A stretch of 43,086 bases of DNA from Pelagibacteraceae bacterium AG-470-G21 (lineage in GTDB: Bacteria > Pseudomonadota > Alphaproteobacteria > Pelagibacterales > Pelagibacteraceae): NCBI GenBank assembly GCA_003211555.1, contig QCSH01000009.1, forward strand, positions 1-43,086, given 5' to 3'. The translations under genes were made by a program, and so were the position numbers. The notes below the pieces were generated by a model that saw nothing but the letters and a program-made list of their open reading frames with translations, was not told the DNA's origin and did no database searches. Below, one piece after another: positions 32,179 to 39,995 of the stretch. Positions within the stretch are counted from its first letter, which is position 1, and the number at the start of each line of letters is the position of its first letter.

Positions 32179-33260
32179 TGTATTTAATAATAACTAGAAC
32201 TTTTCCACCTGATATTGGTGGAATGCAAAATCTTATGTGGGGATTAGCAAAATCTTTATCAAAGTTAGATATGATTAAAGTTTTTGCCGATTATCACGAA
32301 GATCATAAGAAATTTGATGATAAAGTTTCATTTACAATTGAAAGAGTGGGTGGAGCTAAATTGTTTAGAAAGTATAGAAAGTCTTTTCTAATAAATGAAT
32401 ATTTGAAGGAAAATAAAAAAGTTAACTGTATTGTAGCAGATCACTGGAAAAGTTTAGAGCTTATAAAATCTTCAAAAAAGAAAATATGTTTAATCCATTC
32501 CAAAGAAATTAATCATCCAAAAGGATCTAGATTAAACAAAAAAGTTCTAGAAGTTTTAAATAATGTTGATCACGTGGTAGCAAACTCAAATTTTTCGAAA
32601 AATTTAGCTGTTAGTCTTGGAGTTGATGAGAAAAAATTAATAGTCATAAATCCAGGTGTAGATCCCATTGAGGAAATTTCAAAAGATGACCTTAAACAAG
32701 CAGAAGAAATGCTAAAAGGAAAAAAACAAAGGCTAATTACTGTTTCTAGATTTGATAAAAGAAAAAATCACGAAAAAGTTATAATGGCTATTCGGAATTT
32801 AAAAGAGAAATATCCTGATATTACTTACACTTGTATAGGATATGGAGATGAAGAAGAAAATTTAAAAAAATTAGTGATAGAACTAAAACTTGATAAATAT
32901 GTTGTTTTTTTAAATGATGTCTCTAATGAATTGAAGAATGCACTAATTGCAAAATCTAATATTTTTATAATGCCATCAATAATTCACAAAACTTCTGTTG
33001 AAGGCTTTGGAATTTCTTTTATTGAGGCTGCACAATATGGAGTTCCATCCATTGGTGGTAAAGATGGAGGTGCATCTGACGCTATTGTTCATAATAAAAC
33101 GGGAATAATTTGTGATGGAAATAGTCTAGATGAAATATATTCAAGTATAGATAATTTATTTGAAAGTAATAAATATATTGAGCTTGCAAAAGAGTGTAAA
33201 GTACATTCCAAAAATTTTCTTTGGGACAATATAATTGAAAACTATAAACGAATCTTATAA
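32178..33260 (+). CDS. Glycosyltransferase family 4 (GT-B fold)
   Basis: This 360-residue retaining glycosyltransferase probably acts in surface polysaccharide or lipid glycosylation. The N-terminal TRTFPPDIGGMQNLMWGLAK is the acceptor-side glycine loop (6-25), HVVANSNFSKNLAVSLG lies mid-protein, and LITVSRFDKRKNHEKVI starts the donor domain (near 187). The EX7E catalytic motif reads EGFGISFIE. Acceptor and donor sugars are not determinable. It overlaps the thioredoxin-like gene by one base. Confidence 0.9.
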   Translation: MYLIITRTFPPDIGGMQNLMWGLAKSLSKLDMIKVFADYHEDHKKFDDKVSFTIERVGGAKLFRKYRKSFLINEYLKENKKVNCIVADHWKSLELIKSSKKKICLIHSKEINHPKGSRLNKKVLEVLNNVDHVVANSNFSKNLAVSLGVDEKKLIVINPGVDPIEEISKDDLKQAEEMLKGKKQRLITVSRFDKRKNHEKVIMAIRNLKEKYPDITYTCIGYGDEEENLKKLVIELKLDKYVVFLNDVSNELKNALIAKSNIFIMPSIIHKTSVEGFGISFIEAAQYGVPSIGGKDGGASDAIVHNKTGIICDGNSLDEIYSSIDNLFESNKYIELAKECKVHSKNFLWDNIIENYKRIL

Positions 33261-33269
33261 AAATGATCT

Positions 33270-33689
33270 ATGATTGAAAAATTTAATGGAATAATTTATT
33301 TAATTATTTTTATTATTCATTTTTTGGTTTATGCAGTTTATGCTTTTAGAACAGTCGTTGGGACTAAAGCATTTATGGATCAATATAAAATAGATCATAG
33401 TGCTGCAGTAATGGTAAGATTTTTTGGAGCAGCATTTATAGGATCTATATTAATGGCCATTTACATAATGTTTGTTAGAGATGGTGGGGTAAATGGAACT
33501 TGGGGTTTCTTTAATTTAATATTTGTTCAAAACCTAATGTATTTTTTAGTTGGTGTTTATACTATATACATTAATAAATTGGGTCATACTGAAAAAACAA
33601 ATAGTGAAGGTGTGGTAGCTTCTGCAGCTCTAACAATTTTAAGTGCTGTTCTAATTTATGGTCTCTCAGACAAAATTTATATTGCTTAA
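33270..33689 (+). CDS. Small membrane protein of unknown function
   Basis: This 139-residue protein has four hydrophobic segments (about residues 8-28, 46-67, 77-100 and 113-134). The loop after the first segment reads RTVVGTKAFMDQYKIDHSAA. I do not recognise the family. It lies 9 bp downstream of the glycosyltransferase gene on the same strand and probably shares its transcript. Its TAA shares the TTAA palindrome with the stop of the converging tctA gene. An upstream ATG at 33264 is out of frame, so the start at 33270 is preferred. Confidence 0.8.
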   Translation: MIEKFNGIIYLIIFIIHFLVYAVYAFRTVVGTKAFMDQYKIDHSAAVMVRFFGAAFIGSILMAIYIMFVRDGGVNGTWGFFNLIFVQNLMYFLVGVYTIYINKLGHTEKTNSEGVVASAALTILSAVLIYGLSDKIYIA

Positions 33690-35185
33690 GTTTTTTTTCT
33701 AAATGTTGAAAATACCTGCCAAAAGATAATCACAATAGTTATAATTAAGATAATTAATGTTATGGGTCTGTCCCATAAAAAATTTGGAGAACCATCACTT
33801 ATAAGAAGTGATCTTCTTAAAGTTTCCTCCATTAGGCCACCTAAAACAAATGCTAAAATTAGCGGTGGCATGGGAAAATCATAGAGCCTTAAAAAAGTTG
33901 CCACGACAGCAATACCGATCATTAAAAAAATATCAAAATTATTAAATGACATTAGGTAAATTCCAGTTACTGAGAAAAATAAAATTAAAGGAATTAAGTA
34001 ATTTCTAGGTACTGCTAAAATTCTAGCGATATAGGGAATTAAAGGCAAATTTAGAATTAAAAGCACAACCATTCCAATATACATTGACATGATAACAGAC
34101 CAAAATATTTCAGGGTTAGTCTGATAAAGTCTTGGACCAGGCTGAATACCAAAACCTAAAAGAGCTCCAAGCATAACTGCAGTTGTACCACTTCCTGGGA
34201 TTCCTAATGTTAATAATGGTACAAAAGAACCGGAGCAAGCTGCATTATTTGCGGTTTCAGGAGCAGACAATCCATGAACACTTCCCTTCCCAAATTTTTG
34301 TTTTTCTTCTTCATTTACATAATTTCTCTCCATTCCGTATGCCAAGAAAGATGCAATTGTTGCTCCCGCACCAGGCAGAACACCTATTAAAAAACCAAGT
34401 ATTGAGGATCTTGGAATGGTTTTGGCCATTTTAATGGTTTCTTCTTTATTTACTTTGATTGAACCTAATTCTGTTAATGAGATTTGTTTTGCTGCTCTGT
34501 TTGGATCTTTCCCTCTAAATATTATTGTTAAGGCTTCACTCATTGCAAATGTTGCCATTACAATAAGCACAAAGCTTATTCCATCAGTTAAATTCATATT
34601 ATTGAATGTGAACCTTGTGATATCTGATAAAGAGTCTTGGCCAACAGTAGCTAGCATCAATCCTAAGACTACCATCATCATTGCTTTTAAAAACTGTCCC
34701 TTAGAAGAAAAAGCTGAAATTGCAGTTAAACCTAAAATCATCAATGCAAAATAATCAGGCGATCTAAATGCAAGGCTAACTTTTGATAAACTTGGAGCAG
34801 CGATTAACAAAAAGATTGCAGAAATAGTACCGCCTGCAAAAGAACTATAAGCTGCGATTGCAAGAGCTTTACCTGCTTTTCCTTGTTGTGCCATCGGGTA
34901 GCCATCAAAAGCTGTTGCCACTGTTCCCGGTATGCCTGGAGCATTTAATAAAATTGATGATGTAGAACCGCCAAATACTGCGCCATAGTATACTCCAGCC
35001 ATCAAAATCAAACCTGTTGAAGGATCAAAGCCATAAGTTATTGGTATCATTAACGCAATTGCTGTCATAGGACCTAAACCTGGAAGCATACCAATTATTG
35101 TGCCTGCAAAACAGCCAACCATAACCATTAAAATATTTGTAAATGATAGCGCTGTGCTTAATCCAATTAATATTCCTTCAATCAT
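33686..35185 (-). CDS. tctA: TctA-family large permease (second TTT system)
   Basis: This is the large membrane subunit of the second TTT transporter, 499 residues. The signatures MLPGLGPMTAIALMIPITYG, YYGAVFGGSTSSILLNAPG and ATAFDGYPMAQQGKAGKALA match the family and parallel the first copy at 9601-11073. SGSFVPLLTLGIPGSGTTAVM is the second-half signature. It overlaps tctB by 4 bp (ATGA-type coupling). No catabolic enzyme follows it, so its substrate has no local clue. The divergence from the first copy suggests a different ligand. Confidence 0.93.
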   Translation of the reverse strand: MIEGILIGLSTALSFTNILMVMVGCFAGTIIGMLPGLGPMTAIALMIPITYGFDPSTGLILMAGVYYGAVFGGSTSSILLNAPGIPGTVATAFDGYPMAQQGKAGKALAIAAYSSFAGGTISAIFLLIAAPSLSKVSLAFRSPDYFALMILGLTAISAFSSKGQFLKAMMMVVLGLMLATVGQDSLSDITRFTFNNMNLTDGISFVLIVMATFAMSEALTIIFRGKDPNRAAKQISLTELGSIKVNKEETIKMAKTIPRSSILGFLIGVLPGAGATIASFLAYGMERNYVNEEEKQKFGKGSVHGLSAPETANNAACSGSFVPLLTLGIPGSGTTAVMLGALLGFGIQPGPRLYQTNPEIFWSVIMSMYIGMVVLLILNLPLIPYIARILAVPRNYLIPLILFFSVTGIYLMSFNNFDIFLMIGIAVVATFLRLYDFPMPPLILAFVLGGLMEETLRRSLLISDGSPNFLWDRPITLIILIITIVIIFWQVFSTFRKKT

Positions 35186-35652
35186 CCCATAACTCCAATA
35201 TATTTTAAAAATGGGTCACGTAGATAAATATTTAATAGTCCATGTAATAAATACATAAATGCTGCAACAAATGGGAAAGATAAAATAAACATTAGACCCC
35301 ACCTTCTTTCACCTAAAAAATAATATGAAGCAAAAAGAAATAATGATGTAGAAATAAAATATCCAATTTTTAAAATTACAGCAGCGTAGATAAGTGAAAT
35401 TATTACTAAGTAAGTAATACTTTTATAGTCTAAGTGCTTATGGTTTACTATAATTGTATTTTTTTCTGGTAAGACAATTTTCAAACTAGATAAAACTATT
35501 CCAGCCCAACCTAAATAAATTGGAAAAGTTCTAGCATTAAATGGAGCATTCTCATCAAATGCAAATACTTGAATATTATAAGCTGTATATAAATAAAATA
35601 CCGATAAAACTAAAAAAAGCAGTGAGATAAATTTTGTAGGACTTATTCTCAC
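35182..35652 (-). CDS. tctB: TctB-family small permease (second TTT system)
   Basis: This 156-residue protein has four hydrophobic segments and FPIYLGWAGIVLSSLKIVLP near residues 42-61, a typical TctB second-segment context. The call depends on size, topology and position between tctC and tctA. It overlaps tctA by 4 bp and follows tctC after 29 bp, part of which can fold into a short AT-rich hairpin. Confidence 0.85.
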   Translation of the reverse strand: MRISPTKFISLLFLVLSVFYLYTAYNIQVFAFDENAPFNARTFPIYLGWAGIVLSSLKIVLPEKNTIIVNHKHLDYKSITYLVIISLIYAAVILKIGYFISTSLFLFASYYFLGERRWGLMFILSFPFVAAFMYLLHGLLNIYLRDPFLKYIGVMG

Positions 35653-35667
35653 TGCTTTACTATATTA

Positions 35668-35685
35668 ATAATCTGTAAAGATTAT
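35668..35685 (-). promoter_or_regulatory. Short AT-rich hairpin at the end of the second tctC gene
   Basis: A 7-bp perfect inverted repeat with a 4-base loop covers the tctC stop codon and the bases after it (arms at 35668-35674 and 35679-35685, one C-G pair only). It is weak, and in AT-rich DNA could be chance. It is listed because it occupies the same place as the stronger stem-loops after the other two binding protein genes. Confidence 0.35.
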
Positions 35686-36656
35686 ATTACTCCAAGTTTT
35701 TTCATTAGATCTGTCATTTCAACTGTTTGTTTTTCTAAAAATGAGTCAAATTTAGAACCAGGGTTATAAATATTTACCCATGCATTTCTTTTTCTAACAG
35801 CTTCCCACTCAGGTGTTTTTTGAACATCTCCAAGCATTTTGGAGATTTTATCATAATCACCGCTACTCATACTTTTTGGTGCAAAGAAACCTCTCCAGTT
35901 TACAAACTGAACATCATAACCTTGTTCTTTTAAAGTTGGAGCTTCCGGGGCATCACCCACTCTATCTGGAGCTGTAATACCAATTATTCTTACCTGATCT
36001 CTAGCACCCATAACTTCACCTAAACCAGTTGAAAGTATTTGTGTTTCACCTGATAAAAGACCTGCAAGTGCTTTTCCTCCTGCATCATAAGGTACATAAA
36101 TTACATCATTTGGATTTGCTCCTGCTGCTTGGAAAGCTAATGCACCTATTAAATGATCCATACTTCCTCTTACAGAACCACCAGCCATTTTAATTGATTT
36201 TGGATCTTTCTGATATTGATCTACCGCGTCTTTAAAATTTTTAATTGGCGAGTTTTTTGCAACGACAATTGCACCGTAGTCACCAATTACACCAGCAATA
36301 GGTTTGACGTCTTTATAAGATAACGTTCCACTTCCCTTTAAATATCCCTTGTGTCTAGTAATTGATCTCAAGACTAAAGGAGTTGATTGAACCAAAACAG
36401 TATCTTTTGGTGCATTATTGATAAGGTAAGCTAAAGCTTTACCGCCACCACCACCTGACATATTTTCAAATGATGCACTTTTCAGAAATCCAGCTTTTGT
36501 TAAAGCTTCTCCAGTGCCTCTAGCAGTTCCATCCCAACCACCACCAGCTCCACCTCCAATTAAGAAATGTAATTTTTCAACTGCAAATGAATTTGTTGAT
36601 GAAAATAAAAGAAATGCCGAGATAACAACTGAAATAAAAGTTTTAATTAGTTTCAT
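35682..36656 (-). CDS. tctC: TctC-family periplasmic binding protein (second TTT system)
   Basis: This is the solute receptor of the second TTT transporter. I place the start at the ATG at 36656, giving 324 residues and a normal signal peptide (MKLIKTF, cleavage near SFAVE). The open frame runs further upstream to 36707, but that would put 17 charged and mixed residues before the signal. AAGAGAGGAAATA precedes this ATG, identical to the first tctC. FLIGGGAGGGWDGTARGTG is the ligand-loop signature, followed by MSGGGGGKALAYL and VYVPYDAGGKALAGLLSG (partly YVPYDAGG). An AbrB-type membrane protein gene diverges 61 bp away. Confidence 0.92.
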   Translation of the reverse strand: MKLIKTFISVVISAFLLFSSTNSFAVEKLHFLIGGGAGGGWDGTARGTGEALTKAGFLKSASFENMSGGGGGKALAYLINNAPKDTVLVQSTPLVLRSITRHKGYLKGSGTLSYKDVKPIAGVIGDYGAIVVAKNSPIKNFKDAVDQYQKDPKSIKMAGGSVRGSMDHLIGALAFQAAGANPNDVIYVPYDAGGKALAGLLSGETQILSTGLGEVMGARDQVRIIGITAPDRVGDAPEAPTLKEQGYDVQFVNWRGFFAPKSMSSGDYDKISKMLGDVQKTPEWEAVRKRNAWVNIYNPGSKFDSFLEKQTVEMTDLMKKLGVI

Positions 36657-36717
36657 TATTTCCTCTCTTATTATATTTATGAAGTATTCATTAAACATAA
36701 ATTGCAAATTTTAGTCA

Positions 36718-37797
36718 ATGGACAAATTTAATCTATTTAAGAATATAACAGAATATTTTTTAGCTCTCATTAGTAGCTATAAAGCTATCTTAATTGGACT
36801 TATTGGTGGATATCTTGGAACTTTAATTGGACTACCATTGCCATGGTTATTAGGTTCGCTTGGTTTAAATTTATGTTTTGCTTTTACTAGTTATAAAATA
36901 ATCTTCCCAACTAAATTATTGAATCCAATTTTTTTAATAGTTGGTATAATTCTTGGTGGTACTTTAAATGTTACGCTTCTTTACAAAATTCATTTATGGA
37001 TATTTTCATCTGTCGCAATGTTAATGTGTACAATTGTTAGTACGATTTTAGCTGGTTATTATTTTTTTAAAGTTTGTAAATTTAGTAAATTTATTTCTGT
37101 GTTAGCTGCTTTACCTGGAGCATTTGTGCCTATTTCAGCGGCTTTGCTCGAATTTGGTAAAAGTAAAAATGATAAAGGTGTATTAATACCTCAAGCAACC
37201 AGAGTAATTTTTATAGTAAGTTTTGTGCCTATCTTTTTTATCAGTAAATTGGGTTTTTCTGAAATGACTGGCTACAATTATCAAAACATTTATGATTATA
37301 AATATTTTTTAGAAATTGCATTTTTATTAATAATTTGTTTCATTTTTGCAAATATTTTAAAAAGATACAAAATACCCTCACCAACTTTAATTGGGGCTAT
37401 GGCTTTGTCAGGTGCATTTTATACTTTTGAATTAGTTAATGCTAGATTTCCTGATGCGCTGATAAATATAGCATTTATTTTTCTAGGAACTGCTCTTGGT
37501 ACTAGATTAAATGGATTAAAAATAAAGGAGTTATTATTTTTTATCTTTCATGGGATAATTGTTAGTTCAATATTAGTGATTGTAGCAATGATAACTGCTT
37601 ATTTACTTACTTTTATTGGTTTCGAATTTGTACCTACATTTTTAAGTTTTGCTCCAGGCGGTATCCATGAAATGGTTGTTATCAGTGTTGCATATAATAT
37701 TGATCCAATATTTGTTAGCTACCATCATTTTTTAAGAATTTTTATAATAGTTTTATTTTTACCTTTTTTATTATCAAAATTTAAAAAGACTAATTAA
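36718..37797 (+). CDS. AbrB family membrane protein (PF05145-type)
   Basis: This 359-residue polytopic protein has about ten hydrophobic segments in two similar halves. Each half carries the family pattern: GGYLGTLIGLPLPWLLGSL near residues 30-48 and RYKIPSPTLIGAMALSGAFY near 215-234. AALPGAFVPISAALLEFG and FAPGGIHEMVVISVAY are the paired PGG/PGA segments of this group, once called ammonia monooxygenase-like or AbrB regulators. The function is not established; such genes often neighbour TTT transporters, as here. It is unrelated to the DNA-binding AbrB of Bacillus. It overlaps the converging glycosyltransferase gene by 8 bp. Confidence 0.85.
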   Translation: MDKFNLFKNITEYFLALISSYKAILIGLIGGYLGTLIGLPLPWLLGSLGLNLCFAFTSYKIIFPTKLLNPIFLIVGIILGGTLNVTLLYKIHLWIFSSVAMLMCTIVSTILAGYYFFKVCKFSKFISVLAALPGAFVPISAALLEFGKSKNDKGVLIPQATRVIFIVSFVPIFFISKLGFSEMTGYNYQNIYDYKYFLEIAFLLIICFIFANILKRYKIPSPTLIGAMALSGAFYTFELVNARFPDALINIAFIFLGTALGTRLNGLKIKELLFFIFHGIIVSSILVIVAMITAYLLTFIGFEFVPTFLSFAPGGIHEMVVISVAYNIDPIFVSYHHFLRIFIIVLFLPFLLSKFKKTN

Positions 37798-38731
37798 TAG
37801 CTTCTTTCATTCTTTGATAAACTTTATCTGCTGAAAGTTTTGTTAAATCTGAAACCTGGATAGGTTTAAATTTTTCTCTTTCAATACTTACTTTCTGAGC
37901 AGTTGTATGCGATCCAAACAAAACTAATCCCTTAACATTTAAATGTGCAGCCATATGTGCCGGGCCTGTATCATTTGCAATTATAAAATAACTGTCTTTT
38001 ATCAAAGATGAGAGCTGTGGAATATTTAAAGCCTTATCTTTATCTAAAATACATGTTGCATCAATTTCTTCGGCTATTTTAATTTCATTTGGACCAGGAG
38101 CAACTAATATCTGGAGTTTATCTTTAAACTCTGATTTTATTTTTCTTATCAACTCATTGTAATAAGGCCATCTTTTAATAAGTAGATTTGGGGATGAAAA
38201 GGGAAATAAAATTAAGTATTTATTTAAATTATAATCTGTTTTTATTTTTGTAATATCTTCACAACTCCAGGAGAAATCTGGATACATCACATTTTTGGTT
38301 TGTATCCCTGAGGAGTTCAATTGATGCTTAAACCGATTTAATACATTATCTTTATCAAAATCGTCTTTACTAGTTTCATTTGGAAGTGTTGTTTCGGTTG
38401 ATGACCATTTATCTGAACTAGCATTTGGAAATAAAATCCTTTTATAAAAACTTGTTCTTTTGGAATTCTGCAGATCATAAACTTTTGTAAATTGATATTT
38501 TTTTATTTTTCTCATTAATAAATATAAGTAAAATAAATTAAATCTGGAAAGTCTTTTATCAATAATCACATCGACAATATTTGGATTTTTTTTCAACAAA
38601 TTATAATAAGGTTTTGTGGACAAAATATATAATTTATCATCCTTGTGATTTTCAAATATATCTTGAATTGCGCCACTTGCTTGGACTATATCACCTAATG
38701 ATCCATGTTTTATTATTAGTATATTGGACAT
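37790..38731 (-). CDS. Glycosyltransferase family 9 (heptosyltransferase-like)
   Basis: This 313-residue GT-B enzyme is related to the LPS heptosyltransferases. It begins ILIIKHGSLGDIVQASGAI (4-22), the classic GT9 start, contains VYDLQNSKRTSFY, and has IANDTGPAHMAAHLNVKGLVLFG in the donor-binding half (the NDTGPAHMAAHL core is diagnostic). The acceptor is unknown; SAR11-type cells have reduced surface glycans, so it may act on core sugar. It ends in TAG overlapping the AbrB-family gene and diverges from a DUF6165-like gene after 32 bp. Confidence 0.9.
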   Translation of the reverse strand: MSNILIIKHGSLGDIVQASGAIQDIFENHKDDKLYILSTKPYYNLLKKNPNIVDVIIDKRLSRFNLFYLYLLMRKIKKYQFTKVYDLQNSKRTSFYKRILFPNASSDKWSSTETTLPNETSKDDFDKDNVLNRFKHQLNSSGIQTKNVMYPDFSWSCEDITKIKTDYNLNKYLILFPFSSPNLLIKRWPYYNELIRKIKSEFKDKLQILVAPGPNEIKIAEEIDATCILDKDKALNIPQLSSLIKDSYFIIANDTGPAHMAAHLNVKGLVLFGSHTTAQKVSIEREKFKPIQVSDLTKLSADKVYQRMKEAIN

Positions 38732-38763
38732 ATTTCAAACAACATAACATAATATGAACTATT

Positions 38764-39153
38764 ATGAATAAAATTTTAGTAGAGGTCTCGGTTGGTGAGT
38801 TATTAGACAAGATTTCTATTTTAGAAATTAAATCAGAAAAAATCAAAGATCCAGAAAAATTAAATTTTATTAATGATGAATATAAAATTTTGAAAGACCA
38901 ATTACAGGCAAATATTAAATTAGATATTGTAATTGAAAATTTATATAACTCACTAAAAGAAATAAATTTAAAATTATGGACGATAGAAGATGATAAAAGA
39001 TTATGCGAAAAAAATTCAAATTTTGGAGAAAAATTTATAAAACTTTCAAGAGATGTACATTTTTTAAATGATGAAAGAGCTAAAATAAAATTAGAGATAA
39101 ATAATATAACTGGGTCGAAAATTAAAGAGATTAAAGAATATACAAGTTACTAA
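38764..39153 (+). CDS. DUF6165-like protein
   Basis: This 129-residue soluble, largely helical protein starts ILVEVSVGELLDKISILEIK (4-23), with DPEKL, LWTIEDDKRLCE and FGEKFIKLSRDVHFLNDERA following. This order matches a small family (DUF6165 as I recall) usually found beside LPS or O-antigen glycosyltransferase genes. The function is unknown. Its neighbour is the divergent GT9 gene, which fits that association. It ends 3 bp before the converging Anbu gene. Confidence 0.75.
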   Translation: MNKILVEVSVGELLDKISILEIKSEKIKDPEKLNFINDEYKILKDQLQANIKLDIVIENLYNSLKEINLKLWTIEDDKRLCEKNSNFGEKFIKLSRDVHFLNDERAKIKLEINNITGSKIKEIKEYTSY

Positions 39154-39156
39154 AAC

Positions 39157-39879
39157 TTACTCCCAATCAAAACGTTGAAAAGAATCAAATATTCTAAAGA
39201 TACCTTGAGACCATTGGTTGCAAACTTTTGAATATTCCGGGTCATCAACATTTAAACATTTTAATGAAGCAATTTTTATTTCATCTTTTTTTATTACTGC
39301 AAAATCTATGGGTGGACCAACTGTCAAATCACTTTTTAGAGTTGAGTCCATTGATATCAAAGCACATCTAGAGGCATCACCAATTGAAACATTTGGGGTA
39401 ATTACTCTATCAAGTATAGGCTTCCCATATTTAACCTCTCCTATAACTAAATAAGGTTTGCTGTCAGCTGGTCTTATATAATTTCCTTGAGGATAAACTA
39501 AGTAAAGCTCGGGTACCTGATTTTTTATTTGACCTCCTACAATAAATGTTGATCCAAGCAAAACACTATCTGTATTTATACCCTGTGGTGAAGAATGTTC
39601 TATATTTAAGGATCCTATGTAAGAAGCAATCTGTTCGAAATCATTACATGTATTTAAATTCATAATTCCTGTTTCGCTTTTTAAATCTTTTTTTATAGAA
39701 TTATAAACTGCTTGAGACGTTCCAAGATTTCCTGATGTTACTATAACTATTGATCTGTCACCTATATCATGAGTGAGCATTTTAGAATATATATTAACAT
39801 TATCTAAACCAGCATTTGTTCTTGAATCTGATGCAAAAATCAAACCATCAACAGTTTTAATCCCTATACAATAAGTCAT
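39157..39879 (-). CDS. Anbu/BPH proteasome-like peptidase
   Basis: This 240-residue Ntn-hydrolase belongs to the bacterial proteasome homologue (Anbu) family. It starts MTYCIGIK, so removal of Met exposes catalytic Thr1. Asp17 (in FASDSRTNAG) and Lys32 (in NIYSKMLTHD), numbered after Met removal, complete the proteasome-type triad. VTSGNLGTSQAVYNSI and STFIVGGQIK are family segments. Anbu forms ring or helical oligomers and has little known proteolytic activity. Its usual partners are an ATP-grasp protein, an alpha-E protein and a transglutaminase-like protein; here only the ATP-grasp gene is adjacent, and it diverges over 116 bp of AT-rich sequence with no feature I can name. Confidence 0.92.
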   Translation of the reverse strand: MTYCIGIKTVDGLIFASDSRTNAGLDNVNIYSKMLTHDIGDRSIVIVTSGNLGTSQAVYNSIKKDLKSETGIMNLNTCNDFEQIASYIGSLNIEHSSPQGINTDSVLLGSTFIVGGQIKNQVPELYLVYPQGNYIRPADSKPYLVIGEVKYGKPILDRVITPNVSIGDASRCALISMDSTLKSDLTVGPPIDFAVIKKDEIKIASLKCLNVDDPEYSKVCNQWSQGIFRIFDSFQRFDWE

Positions 39880-39995
39880 AAATTAAGTGACAAAACATAG
39901 TTTAATTGAACAAATAATAAAACCCATAAAATTCATATCAGATATCGAATTTAAACATTTGCTAATTATTATCATATATAAAATGTTATTCGTTT

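Noticed and set aside
36657-36707. Longer N-terminus for the second tctC protein
   Set aside because: It would put 17 mixed residues before a normal signal peptide, and the strong ribosome binding site precedes the ATG at 36656.
39880-39995. Promoter or operator between Anbu and ATP-grasp genes
   Set aside because: The 116 bp are AT-rich with no convincing dyad or repeated word beyond chance; promoters must exist here but cannot be placed by eye.
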